From positions 5,447-69,446 of the forward strand of contig NZ_JAHVDV010000030.1 in the NCBI RefSeq assembly GCF_051486985.1: a stretch of 64,000 nucleotides of DNA, read 5' to 3'. This document shows positions 18,023 to 29,400 of this stretch, piece by piece. The notes under the pieces were generated by a model, which was not told the origin of the DNA, ran no database searches, and was given only the letters and a program-made list of their open reading frames with translations. The position numbers were made by a program, and so were the translations under genes. Position 1 is the first letter of the stretch; each line of letters starts with the position of its first letter. Source of the DNA: CBFFRJ01 sp051486985 (GTDB taxonomy: Bacteria > Pseudomonadota > Gammaproteobacteria > Enterobacterales > Enterobacteriaceae).

Positions 18023-19864
18023 TCAGGTTTCCGGGGATAGCTGAAAAAGAGCATCAAGACCGCTTCGCCGCTCCGTACGGGTGGCGATAGCCTGCGCCAG
18101 TACGCGGTCATCCGCATACAGAGAGAGCCGTTTTTTGGCACGGGTGATGGCGGTATAGACCAGTTCCCGTGTGAGCACCGGAACAAACTGCGCCGGCAGG
18201 ATCAGAGCAGCATGATCGAACTCCGACCCTTGTGATTTATGGACCGTCATCGCCCATGCGGTCTCATGTTCCGGTAAACGGCTCGGCTGCACGGACTTCA
18301 TCGTCCCATCGGGCATCGGGAACCAGACGCGAAGCCCCTCTCCCTGATTGAGAGCAATGCCAATATCACCATTAAAGAGCCCCAGCGATGAATCATTGCG
18401 GGTAATCATCACCGGACGTCCGTGATACCAGTAGCCATGTGCCGGGCGGGAAATGCGTCTCTGGCGCACCAGTGCCATCTCCAGGCGTTCGTTTAATCCA
18501 CTGACACCGAAGGGGCCCTCCCGCAGGGCACAGAGCAGTTGATACTCACCAAATGCAGTGAGGATTTCCTGAGGACTAACGTCCTTTCTCAGTAACACGA
18601 GGTAACGATCATAGCCGGTCAGCGCGTCATCAATCATTACCTGGTACTCTTGCGCAGTCAGCAACCCTTTACGCTCAATGTCAGCGAATGCCTGATTAAG
18701 CACGGCATGCGTGGCTGCCTTGTCGCCGCGGTTCACGGCGCCAGCCAGTTGCCCTATGCCGGAGTCACTGCCAAACCGGTAACTTTGTTGCAGCAAACAG
18801 AGGCTGTCGCGTAGCGCACGCGCGGCGGTTCCCTCTCCGCTGGGTACCGTAAAACCCGTTATGCGGGAGAGCTCTGCGGCACGTTCAGCAGTAAAACCTG
18901 CATTGACCCAGGCGCAGATATCACCCAGTACCGCCCCGGCTTCCACCGACGCAAGCTGGTCGCGATCGCCGAGAAAAATGACGCGTGCATGGGCAGGCAG
19001 CGCATCAATCAGACGCGACATCATTGGCAGGTCAATCATTGAGGCCTCGTCCACTACCAGCACGTCCAGATGCAAGGGATTCCCGACATGATGCCGTAAG
19101 CGCTGACTGCCGGGCACAGCCCCCAGCAACCGGTGCAGGGTACTGGCTTCGTCCGGCAAGAGGGCCTTTTGTGCTTCTGAGAGCGGTAACTGGCGTAACG
19201 CTTTACCGAGCGATTCTGTCAGACGCGCGGCCGCCTTACCGGTCGGTGCCGCCAGTTTGATTCGGCAGCGCTCGCCGTCGGCCATCTGCACCATGGCCGC
19301 CAGCAGCCTGGCAACCGTCGTGGTTTTACCCGTCCCCGGCCCACCTGAAATCACTGAAATACGCCGGGTAAGCGCAACCGCCGCCGCGATTTTTTGCCAG
19401 TTAATGGCGTCCGTGGCGGGCAAAAAAGCATCCAGCGCTTGCTTGAGGCGATCTTCATTCACCGACAAGGGCTGATTCACCCGGGCAAAGAATTCCGCCA
19501 CCCGCTGTTCGTTACACCACATGCGGTTCAGATAGAGCCGGTTTCCGGCAAGGATCATTGGCGCGAGGGCCTCCTCTTCGCCCACGGCAGGGGACTTCTG
19601 TAGCACATCACGCCAGTTATCCAGATGACCAAGGTGATCGAAAATCGCCTGCATAACGGGGGATGAATGACTTGCGCTACTCTCCTGACTCAGACGTTCC
19701 AGCGGCAAACAGACATGCCCTTCCCCCGCGTCACGGCTTAACAGCGCCGCCGCCACCATGACGGCAGGTTGCTCATTACCCGCAACCGTAAAGGCAAACT
19801 GCACATCCAGCGGACGTAATAATTTCTGTACTACTGCCTCTTGCAGCAATGTTCGTAACGTCAT
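18023..19864 (-). CDS. recD: RecD, exonuclease V alpha chain (5'-3' helicase)
   Basis: RecD is the fast 5'-3' helicase subunit of RecBCD. From the ATG at 19864 it has 613 residues (E. coli 608). Walker A is SGGPGTGKTT (173-182), Walker B is VLVVDEASMIDLPMM, and motif VI near the C-terminus is VYTAITRAKKRLSLYAD. This ATG overlaps the recB stop (ATGA), the same coupling as in E. coli. An extra six-codon upstream start (19882) would extend into recB and is unlikely. Confidence 0.96.
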   Translation of the reverse strand: MTLRTLLQEAVVQKLLRPLDVQFAFTVAGNEQPAVMVAAALLSRDAGEGHVCLPLERLSQESSASHSSPVMQAIFDHLGHLDNWRDVLQKSPAVGEEEALAPMILAGNRLYLNRMWCNEQRVAEFFARVNQPLSVNEDRLKQALDAFLPATDAINWQKIAAAVALTRRISVISGGPGTGKTTTVARLLAAMVQMADGERCRIKLAAPTGKAAARLTESLGKALRQLPLSEAQKALLPDEASTLHRLLGAVPGSQRLRHHVGNPLHLDVLVVDEASMIDLPMMSRLIDALPAHARVIFLGDRDQLASVEAGAVLGDICAWVNAGFTAERAAELSRITGFTVPSGEGTAARALRDSLCLLQQSYRFGSDSGIGQLAGAVNRGDKAATHAVLNQAFADIERKGLLTAQEYQVMIDDALTGYDRYLVLLRKDVSPQEILTAFGEYQLLCALREGPFGVSGLNERLEMALVRQRRISRPAHGYWYHGRPVMITRNDSSLGLFNGDIGIALNQGEGLRVWFPMPDGTMKSVQPSRLPEHETAWAMTVHKSQGSEFDHAALILPAQFVPVLTRELVYTAITRAKKRLSLYADDRVLAQAIATRTERRSGLDALFQLSPET

Positions 19865-22800
19865 GACGCCACCTCCTGACATTCACCCGCAAAAAGCGCA
19901 TCCATTTCGTTGATCAGCGCCGCGTCAGGACGGGTGGTAAAAATGCCCTGTCCCGGCTTACCGGGTTCAACGCCGCGCAGGAAAAGATAGATAACACCGC
20001 CGAAATGGTGCTCATAATCATAATTTTCAATGCGATGGCGAAGATAACGGTGCAGCGCAAGGGTATAAAGTTGATATTGCAGGTCGTAGCGGTGCGACTG
20101 CATTGCCGCGATCATCGCCTCGCGGGTATATGCTTCGCTGGAGTCTCCCAGCCAGTTGGATTTGTAGTCCAGCAGGTAATAGCGACCGTTGTGGCGAAAC
20201 ACAAGGTCGATAAAGCCTTTGAGCATGCCGCGCACCTCGCGGAAGTCCAGCGGTGGACAGCCCGCCGACAGGGGATCGTAATGCCGAATCAGCGCATCGA
20301 GTCGCTCGGCGCGCAGGTTCTGTTCAATGGGGACGTAAAACTCCAGCTCCACCTGCTTGTCTCTGGCGGTGAGCTCGCACAATGCCAGTCCGGTATCGCC
20401 CAGAGGCGCATGCAAAACGGCCTCCAGCCAGTCGCTGATGACGGGCTGCCAGTGGGCCTCGAAACCGCCGGCCAGCAGCTTTTCGCTAACCCATTCTGCT
20501 GAAATCGCCTGAGTAAAATCGAGATCTTCAAAAAGCCCATGCAGAAAGGTTCCCGGAGAGGCACCGCGCGGAAACTGATGCGCCGTTAACCCGGTTTCAG
20601 CCAGCGACTCACGCTCACCTGCAGCATCCACATCCAGCCGCGGGAGAAGATCCTGTGCAATGCCATGAGCGCGCTGCTGCAACCCGGAGTAACTGGTGAC
20701 GCGCCAGTCATCAGCAACGACGCGTTGCACCTGTCGTGCCTGCAGGGTTAAGGCCCCATTTTCCGGCGTCTCCCAGCGGAGGTTGTCTGGCGTGGCAGGC
20801 GTCCGCAGTTCGATATTCTCATTGCAAAGCGCCTCCACCGCCGCGTGAAGTCTACGGGCATCCATCGGTTCACCACGCTGGATAAGACGCCCCAGTGCGC
20901 TTAGGTGAAAATCAGTGTCGCCCGTTTTTTCGCCCCGGCCGCGAAACAAGGGTGCAATACCCAGGCTGCAGTGCCAGACCGAACGGGTTAAGGCAACGTA
21001 AAGCAGACGCAGGTCTTCCGCCAGCCGTTCTGTTTCAGCCAGCGCCAGGCTTTCTTCATCTCCGCTGAGGTCAAGCACCGACGCGTAAGTGGTCCTGTCG
21101 TGATAGAAGGCCTGATCCTGGACGCGGAAATTGGCAATAAACGGCAGCCAGACCACCGGATACTCCAGACCTTTCGATTTATGGATGGTGACGATTTTCA
21201 CCAGATGCTTATCGCTTTCCAGCCGCAACTGCTCGCTGGCGGCGTTGGTATCCGGCTCTGCAATATGCTGCGCCAACCAGCGCACCAGCGCATGTTCGCT
21301 TTCCGCCTGCGTCCCGGCCTCCTGTAACAGCTCACTGAGGTGCAAAATGTCAGTCAACCGACGCTCTCCCCCCGCTGTCGCCAGAAGGTTTTCTGCGATA
21401 TGGCGTGCACTCATCAGTGCATGCAGCATCGGCATCACGCCCCGCTTTTGCCACAGCTCGCGCCATCGGGCAAACTCTTCTACCACCGCATCCCAGGCCG
21501 TTTCGTCGTTGTTTAGCATCTCGATGTCAAGCGCACTCAGACCCAGCATCGAGGTTGCCAGTGCGCTACGCAGCGTGTTTTCACGCTCGGGCGCCAGTAT
21601 CGCCTGCAGGAGCCATAACATCTCCTGGGCTTCCGGCGTTTCAAAAACACTGTCGCGGTTAGAGAGGTATACGGAGGGGATGTTCAGCAGCCCCAGCGCA
21701 TCGCGTATAAGCGAGGCTTCATGGCGACTACGGACTAATACGGTGATGTCTGATGCCCTTAACGGGCGCGATTTATCTCCGTCAAGAAGTTGCGCGTCGC
21801 CTGCCTGGCCGGCAATCAGCCAGTCACGGATCTGCGCCGCACAGTGCCCAGCCATGAGTGACTGATAGTCAGCAACCCCGACGCCTTCGCCCTCCATCAG
21901 CCACATGGACATCGCCGGATGAGGCTTGCCGTTGACCACAAAGCGCAGTGACTGATTTCTGGCCGCCGACTTCACCGGCTGAAAAGGAATTTGCCGGAAC
22001 ATAAAAGCGTCATCAATCTGGCTGAAGATACGGTTTACGCTCTCAACCATGCCCGGCGCTGAACGCCAGTTTGTATCCAGCGTGTAGTGCGCCGTGACTT
22101 CTCCACGCGCTTTCATATAGGTAAAAATATCCGCGCCGCGAAACGCATAAATAGCCTGTTTAGGATCGCCAATCAGCAAAAGCGCACCGTCCGGCTGGTT
22201 ATGCCATATGCGCCGGAAAATACGGTACTGCTGCGGGTCCGTATCCTGAAACTCATCGATCATTGCGACCGGAAAACGTGTGCGAATCGCCGTTGCCAGC
22301 GCATCGCCGTTGGCGCTTTGCAATGCGCTGTCCAGCCGTCCCAGCATATCGTCAAAACCTAACTGACCACGACGGCGTTTTTCCCGCGCAATCGTCTCAC
22401 GGATTTCACGCATGGCGCGGGTTAGCATCAGATCTTTCAGGGTCAATGGCGCGGCGAGCAGTGCCTCGATAGCGTCAAACACCGGGTGTTCAGGCGCAAC
22501 CGTACCTGGCTTTGTGCGTTCGCGCAGAAACGACTGCGCAAACTTTTCCAGCGGCTCCGGCAACTGGTAACTCAGCGTCTCCTCTTCGGCCCAGGCGCTG
22601 ATCTTTGCTATCCACCGCGCCTGGTTTGCCCGATTGAATTTCTGCCGCATAATGCCTGAGCCCTCAATAAGGGGGTCCAGTTCTGCCACTGAGGCAAGCC
22701 AAAGCTGCTTAACGTTATTGATATGCTCAAGGATTTTCTGGTGACGACTTTGCAGGGTCTCATCGTCAGGTGGCGCGGATTTAATTTTCGGCGCTTCACC

Positions 22801-23406
22801 CTGTAAATAGCGATCGATAGCCTTTAATAGCTCATGCGGTCCCTTCCAGGAGGCGTGAACAACCTGAGCGAGATCGCGCGGTAACGGATAACAGTGGCGA
22901 CGCCAGAAGTCTGCACACGCCTGATAACGCAGAAGCGACTCATCCTCAATCAGCTGCTGTTCGAACAACATTCCTGATTCAAAGGCATTAAGGCTGAGCA
23001 TACGCTGGCAGAAACCGTGAATGGTAAAGACCGCGGCTTCGTCCATCTGGCGTTCAGCAAGCATAAGCAACTCAGCGGCTTGCGAAGTGTCGTCGATCTC
23101 TGCAAGCAGACCTGCATAAAGCGGGTTATCGGACGCGCCTCGCAGGCAGGCGATGCGTAAGTCATGAATATTGCTACGAATACGTCCGCGCAATTCAGCG
23201 GTGGCCGCCTCGGTAAAGGTGACCACCAGAAGTTCTTCAACATTCAGTGGCCTCGGCCAGGCAGATGCCCCGCCGAGGCCGAGTAATAACCGCAGATAAA
23301 GGGCGGCAATGGTGAAGGTTTTACCGGTGCCCGCAGAGGCTTCAATCAGTCGCTCACCGGTTAGCGGCAGGCGCAGGGGATCCAGTGGCTCAGCGGTTTC
23401 ACTCAT
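19861..23406 (-). CDS. recB: RecB, exonuclease V beta chain (helicase/nuclease)
   Basis: This 1181-residue UvrD-like 3'-5' helicase has a C-terminal nuclease domain and loads RecA after Chi. Walker A is EASAGTGKTF (22-31), Walker B is VAMIDEFQDTDPQQY, and VTIHKSKGLEYPVVWLP is a further SF1 motif. The nuclease motif GFIDLVFRHNGRYYLLDYKSNWLG carries the Asp, Asp and Lys of the catalytic site near residue 1070. It overlaps ptrA by 4 bp upstream and recD by 4 bp downstream. Confidence 0.97.
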   Translation of the reverse strand: MSETAEPLDPLRLPLTGERLIEASAGTGKTFTIAALYLRLLLGLGGASAWPRPLNVEELLVVTFTEAATAELRGRIRSNIHDLRIACLRGASDNPLYAGLLAEIDDTSQAAELLMLAERQMDEAAVFTIHGFCQRMLSLNAFESGMLFEQQLIEDESLLRYQACADFWRRHCYPLPRDLAQVVHASWKGPHELLKAIDRYLQGEAPKIKSAPPDDETLQSRHQKILEHINNVKQLWLASVAELDPLIEGSGIMRQKFNRANQARWIAKISAWAEEETLSYQLPEPLEKFAQSFLRERTKPGTVAPEHPVFDAIEALLAAPLTLKDLMLTRAMREIRETIAREKRRRGQLGFDDMLGRLDSALQSANGDALATAIRTRFPVAMIDEFQDTDPQQYRIFRRIWHNQPDGALLLIGDPKQAIYAFRGADIFTYMKARGEVTAHYTLDTNWRSAPGMVESVNRIFSQIDDAFMFRQIPFQPVKSAARNQSLRFVVNGKPHPAMSMWLMEGEGVGVADYQSLMAGHCAAQIRDWLIAGQAGDAQLLDGDKSRPLRASDITVLVRSRHEASLIRDALGLLNIPSVYLSNRDSVFETPEAQEMLWLLQAILAPERENTLRSALATSMLGLSALDIEMLNNDETAWDAVVEEFARWRELWQKRGVMPMLHALMSARHIAENLLATAGGERRLTDILHLSELLQEAGTQAESEHALVRWLAQHIAEPDTNAASEQLRLESDKHLVKIVTIHKSKGLEYPVVWLPFIANFRVQDQAFYHDRTTYASVLDLSGDEESLALAETERLAEDLRLLYVALTRSVWHCSLGIAPLFRGRGEKTGDTDFHLSALGRLIQRGEPMDARRLHAAVEALCNENIELRTPATPDNLRWETPENGALTLQARQVQRVVADDWRVTSYSGLQQRAHGIAQDLLPRLDVDAAGERESLAETGLTAHQFPRGASPGTFLHGLFEDLDFTQAISAEWVSEKLLAGGFEAHWQPVISDWLEAVLHAPLGDTGLALCELTARDKQVELEFYVPIEQNLRAERLDALIRHYDPLSAGCPPLDFREVRGMLKGFIDLVFRHNGRYYLLDYKSNWLGDSSEAYTREAMIAAMQSHRYDLQYQLYTLALHRYLRHRIENYDYEHHFGGVIYLFLRGVEPGKPGQGIFTTRPDAALINEMDALFAGECQEVAS

Positions 23407-26294
23407 TTTTCTCGCTCATCAGGAACTAAAGGTAAGGACTGTTGTAACGAGCTGACGTTTTCCCATACTTTCCAGCCATCAGGATGGACGTACTCCGCTT
23501 TCCCGCTCTGGCTTCCTGAAATCTGAGACAAGATAGCCATCCCCTGCGGCTCAACCACCGCCTGGTGGAAAAAGTCGGCAAGTTTTTGCGGCGTCAGCTG
23601 TTTTATCTGAGCGACTACTTTATCACGTGAATCAAAGCGCATATTACCGCGATCGAAATCTTTGCTGAGCTTCGAGGCTTCCTCACCCAGGGTCTGCGGC
23701 GCTTGTTCAATCTGGGCGATTACCCCCTGCTGTACCTGGGCAAACTCTTCAGGTTTCAGGTTACGTAATTTCGCCTCAGCCGTCGGGAAGAAGGCTTTAT
23801 AACGTTCCCATAAGTAGGCTGGCTGCTTTTCATTGCTTTGTAGCAAGAAGCCCATCCCCCACTGCCGACCAACGCTCATCGGGAAAGCAAAAACCGCATA
23901 ACCCAGTTGCTCTTCCGTGCGCAGCTGGTTGTAGAACCACGGCTGGACTATCTGCCCCAGCATTGCGCTGTACGCTGTACTTGTAAACTCATCGTACCCT
24001 TTTGGAACAAAGATCGCGGCCAGCGCGGAGTCCGTGCTGTTGCCCGCTTTTTCGAAGATGACCGACTGCTGTTTGTCCACCAGCACGTCTTTATTGCGAC
24101 ACCACTCAGTGCCATTCGCCCCCAAACTTTGCTGAACGCGATGGGCGAGATCTTTTGCCTGCTGTTCCGTCAGATTCCCCACCACGAGGAACTCCGGGCG
24201 CGCGTTGGCCTTCAAAGCGTCACGGTAGCTCAGCACATCATTCAGGCTGATAGACGGCAGCAGCGCCCGACGCTCTTCACGCTGGAAATAGGGCACTTGT
24301 GAGAGCATCTGAACAGGCATGATTGCCTGATCGAACGCTTTGCCTTTTTCAGCCGAATCCATCATTTGTGCATACCATGACTTCGCCTGCTCAAGCTGCT
24401 CTGCGGTAGGGGTATAGCTGAAATAACCGTCGAGTAACGCCTGGAAAAGCTGTGGTAACCGCTGGGTATAACCATTTGCATTAAGCATCAGGCCATTGTT
24501 TGCATTGGTAGAGAAGCTTATCCCTCCCACGGCGGCCTGGTTACTTAACTGATCCAGCGCAATGCCCGCAAGGTAATCATTCAGGGCGAACATTACCTGG
24601 TTTTTTGCGCTGTCCATCGCCTGCGGATTACGCAAAACGACGCTTACATCTGCCTTCGGCTCGCTGGCAAAGAAACGACTTGGGCTATAAACCACACGCA
24701 AATTCGGTTCGTCCACAATAAGCGCCGGATGCTTATCATTTTTTTCAGGCTTGATGAGGGTGAAATCATCAGGAATGTAAGGGTTGAGCTGAGGCGTTTG
24801 CAGGGTGATGGCATCGGCCTGCTTTTGCCAGTCAGCAAACGTCTTCGCAGAGATTTTATCAACCTGGTAGGGCGCATTGACGAAGTAGGCTGTTTTGTTG
24901 TGCGGTTCGTCAGGGCTGATATACCAGATTCGCGCATTTTCTGGCGTCATCTCATCAAGACGGGCCTGAATAGCTTTCGGGTCATACCGATCGGCAATAT
25001 TAACCGAATCCAGAGTATGGGCGACCGGTACGCGAATCATGGTATCCGCCAGCCATTCGACATAGCCCATATCGCGGGTGATAGAAGGGTAGCGGAAATC
25101 CAGATCCAGGATGTGCGCCAGCTCATCAAAGTACCGTTTGTCGACGCCTTTATCACGCAGCATAGTGAGATAGCTGAAAATCGCGGCGACAACCGTATCA
25201 CGGTTAGCCAGCCCTTTATCCGTCAACGTGACCGAGATGGCCAGCACGCCACTGTTACCATTGACGACAGGGTCGGAGTCGCCTCTTATCCCTTCAGCCA
25301 GCCCCTGTTTTTGCAGCCAGTCAGAGAGCGTACCTGGGCTGCGATTGCCCACAAGATAGGTGATAAGTTCATCCGTTTTACTGCGAAACTGTGCGGTATT
25401 GTTATCAATACGGAACTCCACACGCACCACTTTGCGAGGGACTGCGGGGACGTAGTGAATGATGACGCCTTTTTGCGCATCGGTCACCACCGGCACATCA
25501 ATCTCAGGGCGCGTGATGTGCTTATCAGGAACGCGCCCCCAGGTTTTAGCGGCAATTTTTGCCAGTTCAGGTAGCGGGCGATTACTGTAAATGACCGCCT
25601 TCATCAGGTTGGCGGAGTAATATTTATCGCGAAAGGCGAGCAAGGCGTCATGCACCGGGTTGCCTGGCTTATCGCTGAGGGTTTCCAGATTGCCGCCCGA
25701 GAATTTCGACCCCGGGTGTGCCGGATTAATGGTCTCCGCGCTGACTTGCGCCATACGCATGCCGTCACGCGTGCGGGCCATCGTCAGTTCGGCATTCACC
25801 GCATTACGTTCACGATCGGCATATTTTTTTTGCAGCAGCGGTTCAGCAATTGCATCAGCGAGACGATCGACCGCCCCTTCAAGGGCATTGTTTTCCACTT
25901 CAAGGTAATAGGCGGTGCGATAGGGCGCCGTACTGGCATTATGGCTACCGCCGTGAAGCTTGAGGTATTCCGCCAGGCTGTCCGGGGAGGGGTATTTTTT
26001 TGAGCCCATCAGGGTCATGTGCTCCAGATAATGAGCAAGCCCCTGGTGAGAATCCGGATCCTGAAGAGAACCTACAGGCACCACCATCGCACAGAGCGAT
26101 TTTACCGCTTGCGGATCGGATACCAGCAGCACAACCATGCCGTTATCCAGCCGCACGGCCTGGTACTGGCGCGTATCTTTATCGCTCTTGCGGATAGTTT
26201 CCTGAACAGGCTGCCAGCCTTTATCTGCCTGACTGTATGACGCCCAGAGGGCAAAAATTACAACAAATGCATTTAACCAGGTGCTGCGGGGCAT
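23403..26294 (-). CDS. ptrA: PtrA, protease III (pitrilysin)
   Basis: This 963-residue periplasmic zinc metalloprotease of the insulinase family degrades small peptides such as insulin fragments. It has a cleavable signal peptide (about residues 1-23, ending YSQA) and the inverted zinc motif HYLEH (His88, Glu91, His92). It sits between recC and recB, as in E. coli, although it has no role in recombination. Upstream, 151 bp separate it from recC and contain only a hairpin (GATTTTC/GAAAATC, 26324-26345). Confidence 0.96.
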   Translation of the reverse strand: MPRSTWLNAFVVIFALWASYSQADKGWQPVQETIRKSDKDTRQYQAVRLDNGMVVLLVSDPQAVKSLCAMVVPVGSLQDPDSHQGLAHYLEHMTLMGSKKYPSPDSLAEYLKLHGGSHNASTAPYRTAYYLEVENNALEGAVDRLADAIAEPLLQKKYADRERNAVNAELTMARTRDGMRMAQVSAETINPAHPGSKFSGGNLETLSDKPGNPVHDALLAFRDKYYSANLMKAVIYSNRPLPELAKIAAKTWGRVPDKHITRPEIDVPVVTDAQKGVIIHYVPAVPRKVVRVEFRIDNNTAQFRSKTDELITYLVGNRSPGTLSDWLQKQGLAEGIRGDSDPVVNGNSGVLAISVTLTDKGLANRDTVVAAIFSYLTMLRDKGVDKRYFDELAHILDLDFRYPSITRDMGYVEWLADTMIRVPVAHTLDSVNIADRYDPKAIQARLDEMTPENARIWYISPDEPHNKTAYFVNAPYQVDKISAKTFADWQKQADAITLQTPQLNPYIPDDFTLIKPEKNDKHPALIVDEPNLRVVYSPSRFFASEPKADVSVVLRNPQAMDSAKNQVMFALNDYLAGIALDQLSNQAAVGGISFSTNANNGLMLNANGYTQRLPQLFQALLDGYFSYTPTAEQLEQAKSWYAQMMDSAEKGKAFDQAIMPVQMLSQVPYFQREERRALLPSISLNDVLSYRDALKANARPEFLVVGNLTEQQAKDLAHRVQQSLGANGTEWCRNKDVLVDKQQSVIFEKAGNSTDSALAAIFVPKGYDEFTSTAYSAMLGQIVQPWFYNQLRTEEQLGYAVFAFPMSVGRQWGMGFLLQSNEKQPAYLWERYKAFFPTAEAKLRNLKPEEFAQVQQGVIAQIEQAPQTLGEEASKLSKDFDRGNMRFDSRDKVVAQIKQLTPQKLADFFHQAVVEPQGMAILSQISGSQSGKAEYVHPDGWKVWENVSSLQQSLPLVPDEREK

Positions 26295-26445
26295 TCACGA
26301 ACCTCATCATTAACTATCCCGTTGATTTTCCTGACCATGAAAATCGCGGGGTGAAACCTGTGTTGGCTAAACCGCCAACCGCTGGGTAAATCAGTCCGTG
26401 ACCCAATGCGCATAATCCGGAAGCTGATCTGCGGTTTTAAGACCG

Positions 26446-29400
26446 TCAATCCGGCTGATTGAAACGGTAAATCGGCAGCAGATAGCGCTGCGAAAGCTCA
26501 GTGATTTGCACGAAATGTTCCGGTGTCAGGGTTCGCCACAAACGTTGATACCAGACATCCTCACCCTCCCCTCGCGCGACCATATTACCTTCGAAGGCCT
26601 GCAAAAATTTGCTTTGCGCTTTCTGTAGCGTTGCTTCGTCCCTTAACATGGCATCATTTGCTGCGTCATAACAGGCTTTTATCCAGGCTCCACCACTTTC
26701 TGGTAGCAGCAACAGCGGTTTTGCCATCCCTTCGCGGTAACCGTCAATCATTAACGCCAGATGCTCTGATGCGACTTCAGGCGCCAGTACGGGGAAGCGC
26801 CACTGACCATTTTTGCGCACCAGGATACGGCTCTCGCCAGCACCACCGCTGGCACAGTAGACAAGATGTTCCAGCCAAAGTTGCAGCCCCTGCGTCACAC
26901 TCGGCATTGAAGGTCGCCAGCGCAGCAGCCCATCGGGCTGCACATGCGGTAACCATCCGGTCAGATGGACCCCGCCGCAGTGCAAATCAATTTCCATCGT
27001 GGTTCCCGGCTGGCGCTGTGCTATCACACGGTCGGCCAGCTCCTGCATTTCATCCTGCTGCGTCTCCCAGAGTATTTCGCCAAAGGCGCCATAAGGGAGC
27101 GCCCCGGCCGCCCGATAGCGGCGAAACAGTTTCTCTGCGTCCTGTTCTTCTACCAGTGCGTTCAGTAATTCCTGGTTGAGCTGATAGCGGCTTAGTCCAT
27201 CGAGAATAAAGGGTTCAGCGTCGGGGATGTCACTCTCTTCCGAACGGAAACTGACCCGCAGACGCATCTGAAAGAATGCGCGTACCGGGTGGCCCCAAAA
27301 CCGTAAAAGCTGATCAAAGTTGAGCGTGTCTATCGGGACCGGGCTGAGCTGCTGTATAAATTCCGGATGTGGCTCACCGGACTGGCTCGCAGCGGGCAAC
27401 CAGTCACGCGCATAGCTTTGCCACTCCCCTGCCTGGAAGTTTGCGGCGTCAAAAGGCATACGGGGATGCAAATGACAGATATGCGCTTTGACACGCTTTT
27501 CGCTCTCGTCGCAGTTGAGCACTTCATCGCCGGGCAGGTGATGACTTTGACCAATGTAATCAAGTAGCTCTTGTACCAGCACGGAAGGAAAACGCTCGGC
27601 ATTATCCTGAATCGACCGGCCAATAAAACTGATATAGAGCGTTTGTTGCGCCGACAACAGCGCCTCAAGAAAGAGATAGCGGTCATCATCCCGACGGCTA
27701 CGATCGCCCCGCTGCGCCTGGTGGCTCATAAGATCAAAGCCCAATGGAGCCAGTGCTCTCGGGTAAATGCCATCATTCATCCCCAGCAGACAAACCACTT
27801 TAAAAGGAATGGATCGCATTGGCATCAGGGTACATATATTTACCGGCCCGGCCAGAAAACGCTGACTGATACGTTCCTGATCCAGCCGCTGGGCCAGCTC
27901 ATCACGCAATACGGAGAGAGGGATCTCTTCGCCGTACGAGGCTTCAACACCCTGGGCAATGATGGCCTGCCACTGTTGTTCGATGAGTGCCAGCGCCGCT
28001 TCGGTCTCCTGATCGGGCAGGAAAAAGTCGTTGAGCATTTCACGGCATACCGGTAGCCACTCTTCAAGAGGACGCTCCTGAGCAAGCCCCAGGCGCCATG
28101 TCTTCAACTGCATTAACAGTGACGCAAGGTGCCCTACCAGTTCGGCGATGAGTCCGCTGGATTCATCGTAGGGAAGGATGGACTGCCACTCTCCCTGCCG
28201 ACTTTCCATAGCATAACCCAGCAGCATTCGAGTCAGACCAAACTGCCAGGTGTGTTGCCCGGTCGGCGGCAGCTCGAATTCACGCACGTTGTCATCATCT
28301 ATGCCCCAACGAATGCCGGACTCATTAACCCACTGACGGAGATAACCCAGTCCCTCTTCAGTGATATTAAAGCGCGCCGCCAGGACAGGCACATCAAGCA
28401 ACGCCAGCACATCCTCCGACACAAACCGGCTGTCAGGCAAAGAAAGTAGGTTGATGAATGCTTCCAGAGCAGGATGAGCCTGACGAGCCCGGCGGTCAGA
28501 AATGGCGTAAGGCAGATAACGCTCGCCCGTCGCGCTGCCAAATACGGCCTGAATGTAAGGGCTGTAACTGTCGATGTCGGCGACCATCACCACGATATCG
28601 CGCGGAGTCAGCTGCGGATCTTCTTCCAGCATCGCGAGCAGACGATCATGTAACACCTCCACTTCACGCTGAGGGCTATGGCAAACATGCACGGTCACAC
28701 TGCGATCGTCAGGATCCAACCTGCGCTTTTTGTCACTACGCGCAAACTCCTGGGCATCCACTCCCGCTACCGCACTGTTTTTAAGCTCCAGCATGTCGTG
28801 TTGCAGGTTGCGCAGCAGCAGGCCAGGCGTTGTCTCAACAAAAGCATCAAACTCTTCAAACTCCTCCAGACCTGCAAGCAGATAGACATAGTCACGGCCT
28901 AGCTTTCCCCAGGATGCAAGCAAAGGGTTAGGAAGATGTTGTTCGCCCTCACTGTTGAACAAGCCAGCCGTTGCCTCGGAATGACGAAACAGCGGTAAGC
29001 GCCTCTGTTCTCCCAAACGCTGGCGGTGGCGGGTCATTAATTTTGCCAGGAAGGCCGGATCTTTAATATCTCCCCAGTATTCCCGGCAGGGATTCGTAAA
29101 GAGCACATGCACATCGACATGTTTTCCCAGCGCCTGGAGAGCCTGCAAATAGACCGGCGGAAGCGCCGAAATACCGCAGATAAAAACCCGTGAAGGGAGG
29201 CCGGCTGGCCGCGCTTTAGCGGTTTCGAGTTTATGAATAAAACGCTGATACAAGTTTGCACGATGCCAGTGTGGCTGCCCCAGGGCCGCCGTGTGCTCAA
29301 CCAGTGCACGCCACAGAGGGGCCTGCCAGCGCTGTGCCTCATTGAGTCCGTCGATAAGTTCACCCGACTCCCAGCGTGTCAGCCAGTGCGGGCGATAGAC

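Noticed and set aside
21131..21865. 244-codon plus-strand ORF within recB
   Set aside because: It is a shadow of recB codon usage, with a low-complexity Ser/Arg/Ala composition.
24729..25574. 281-codon plus-strand ORF within ptrA
   Set aside because: It is antisense to ptrA, which is intact and full length; no recognisable family.
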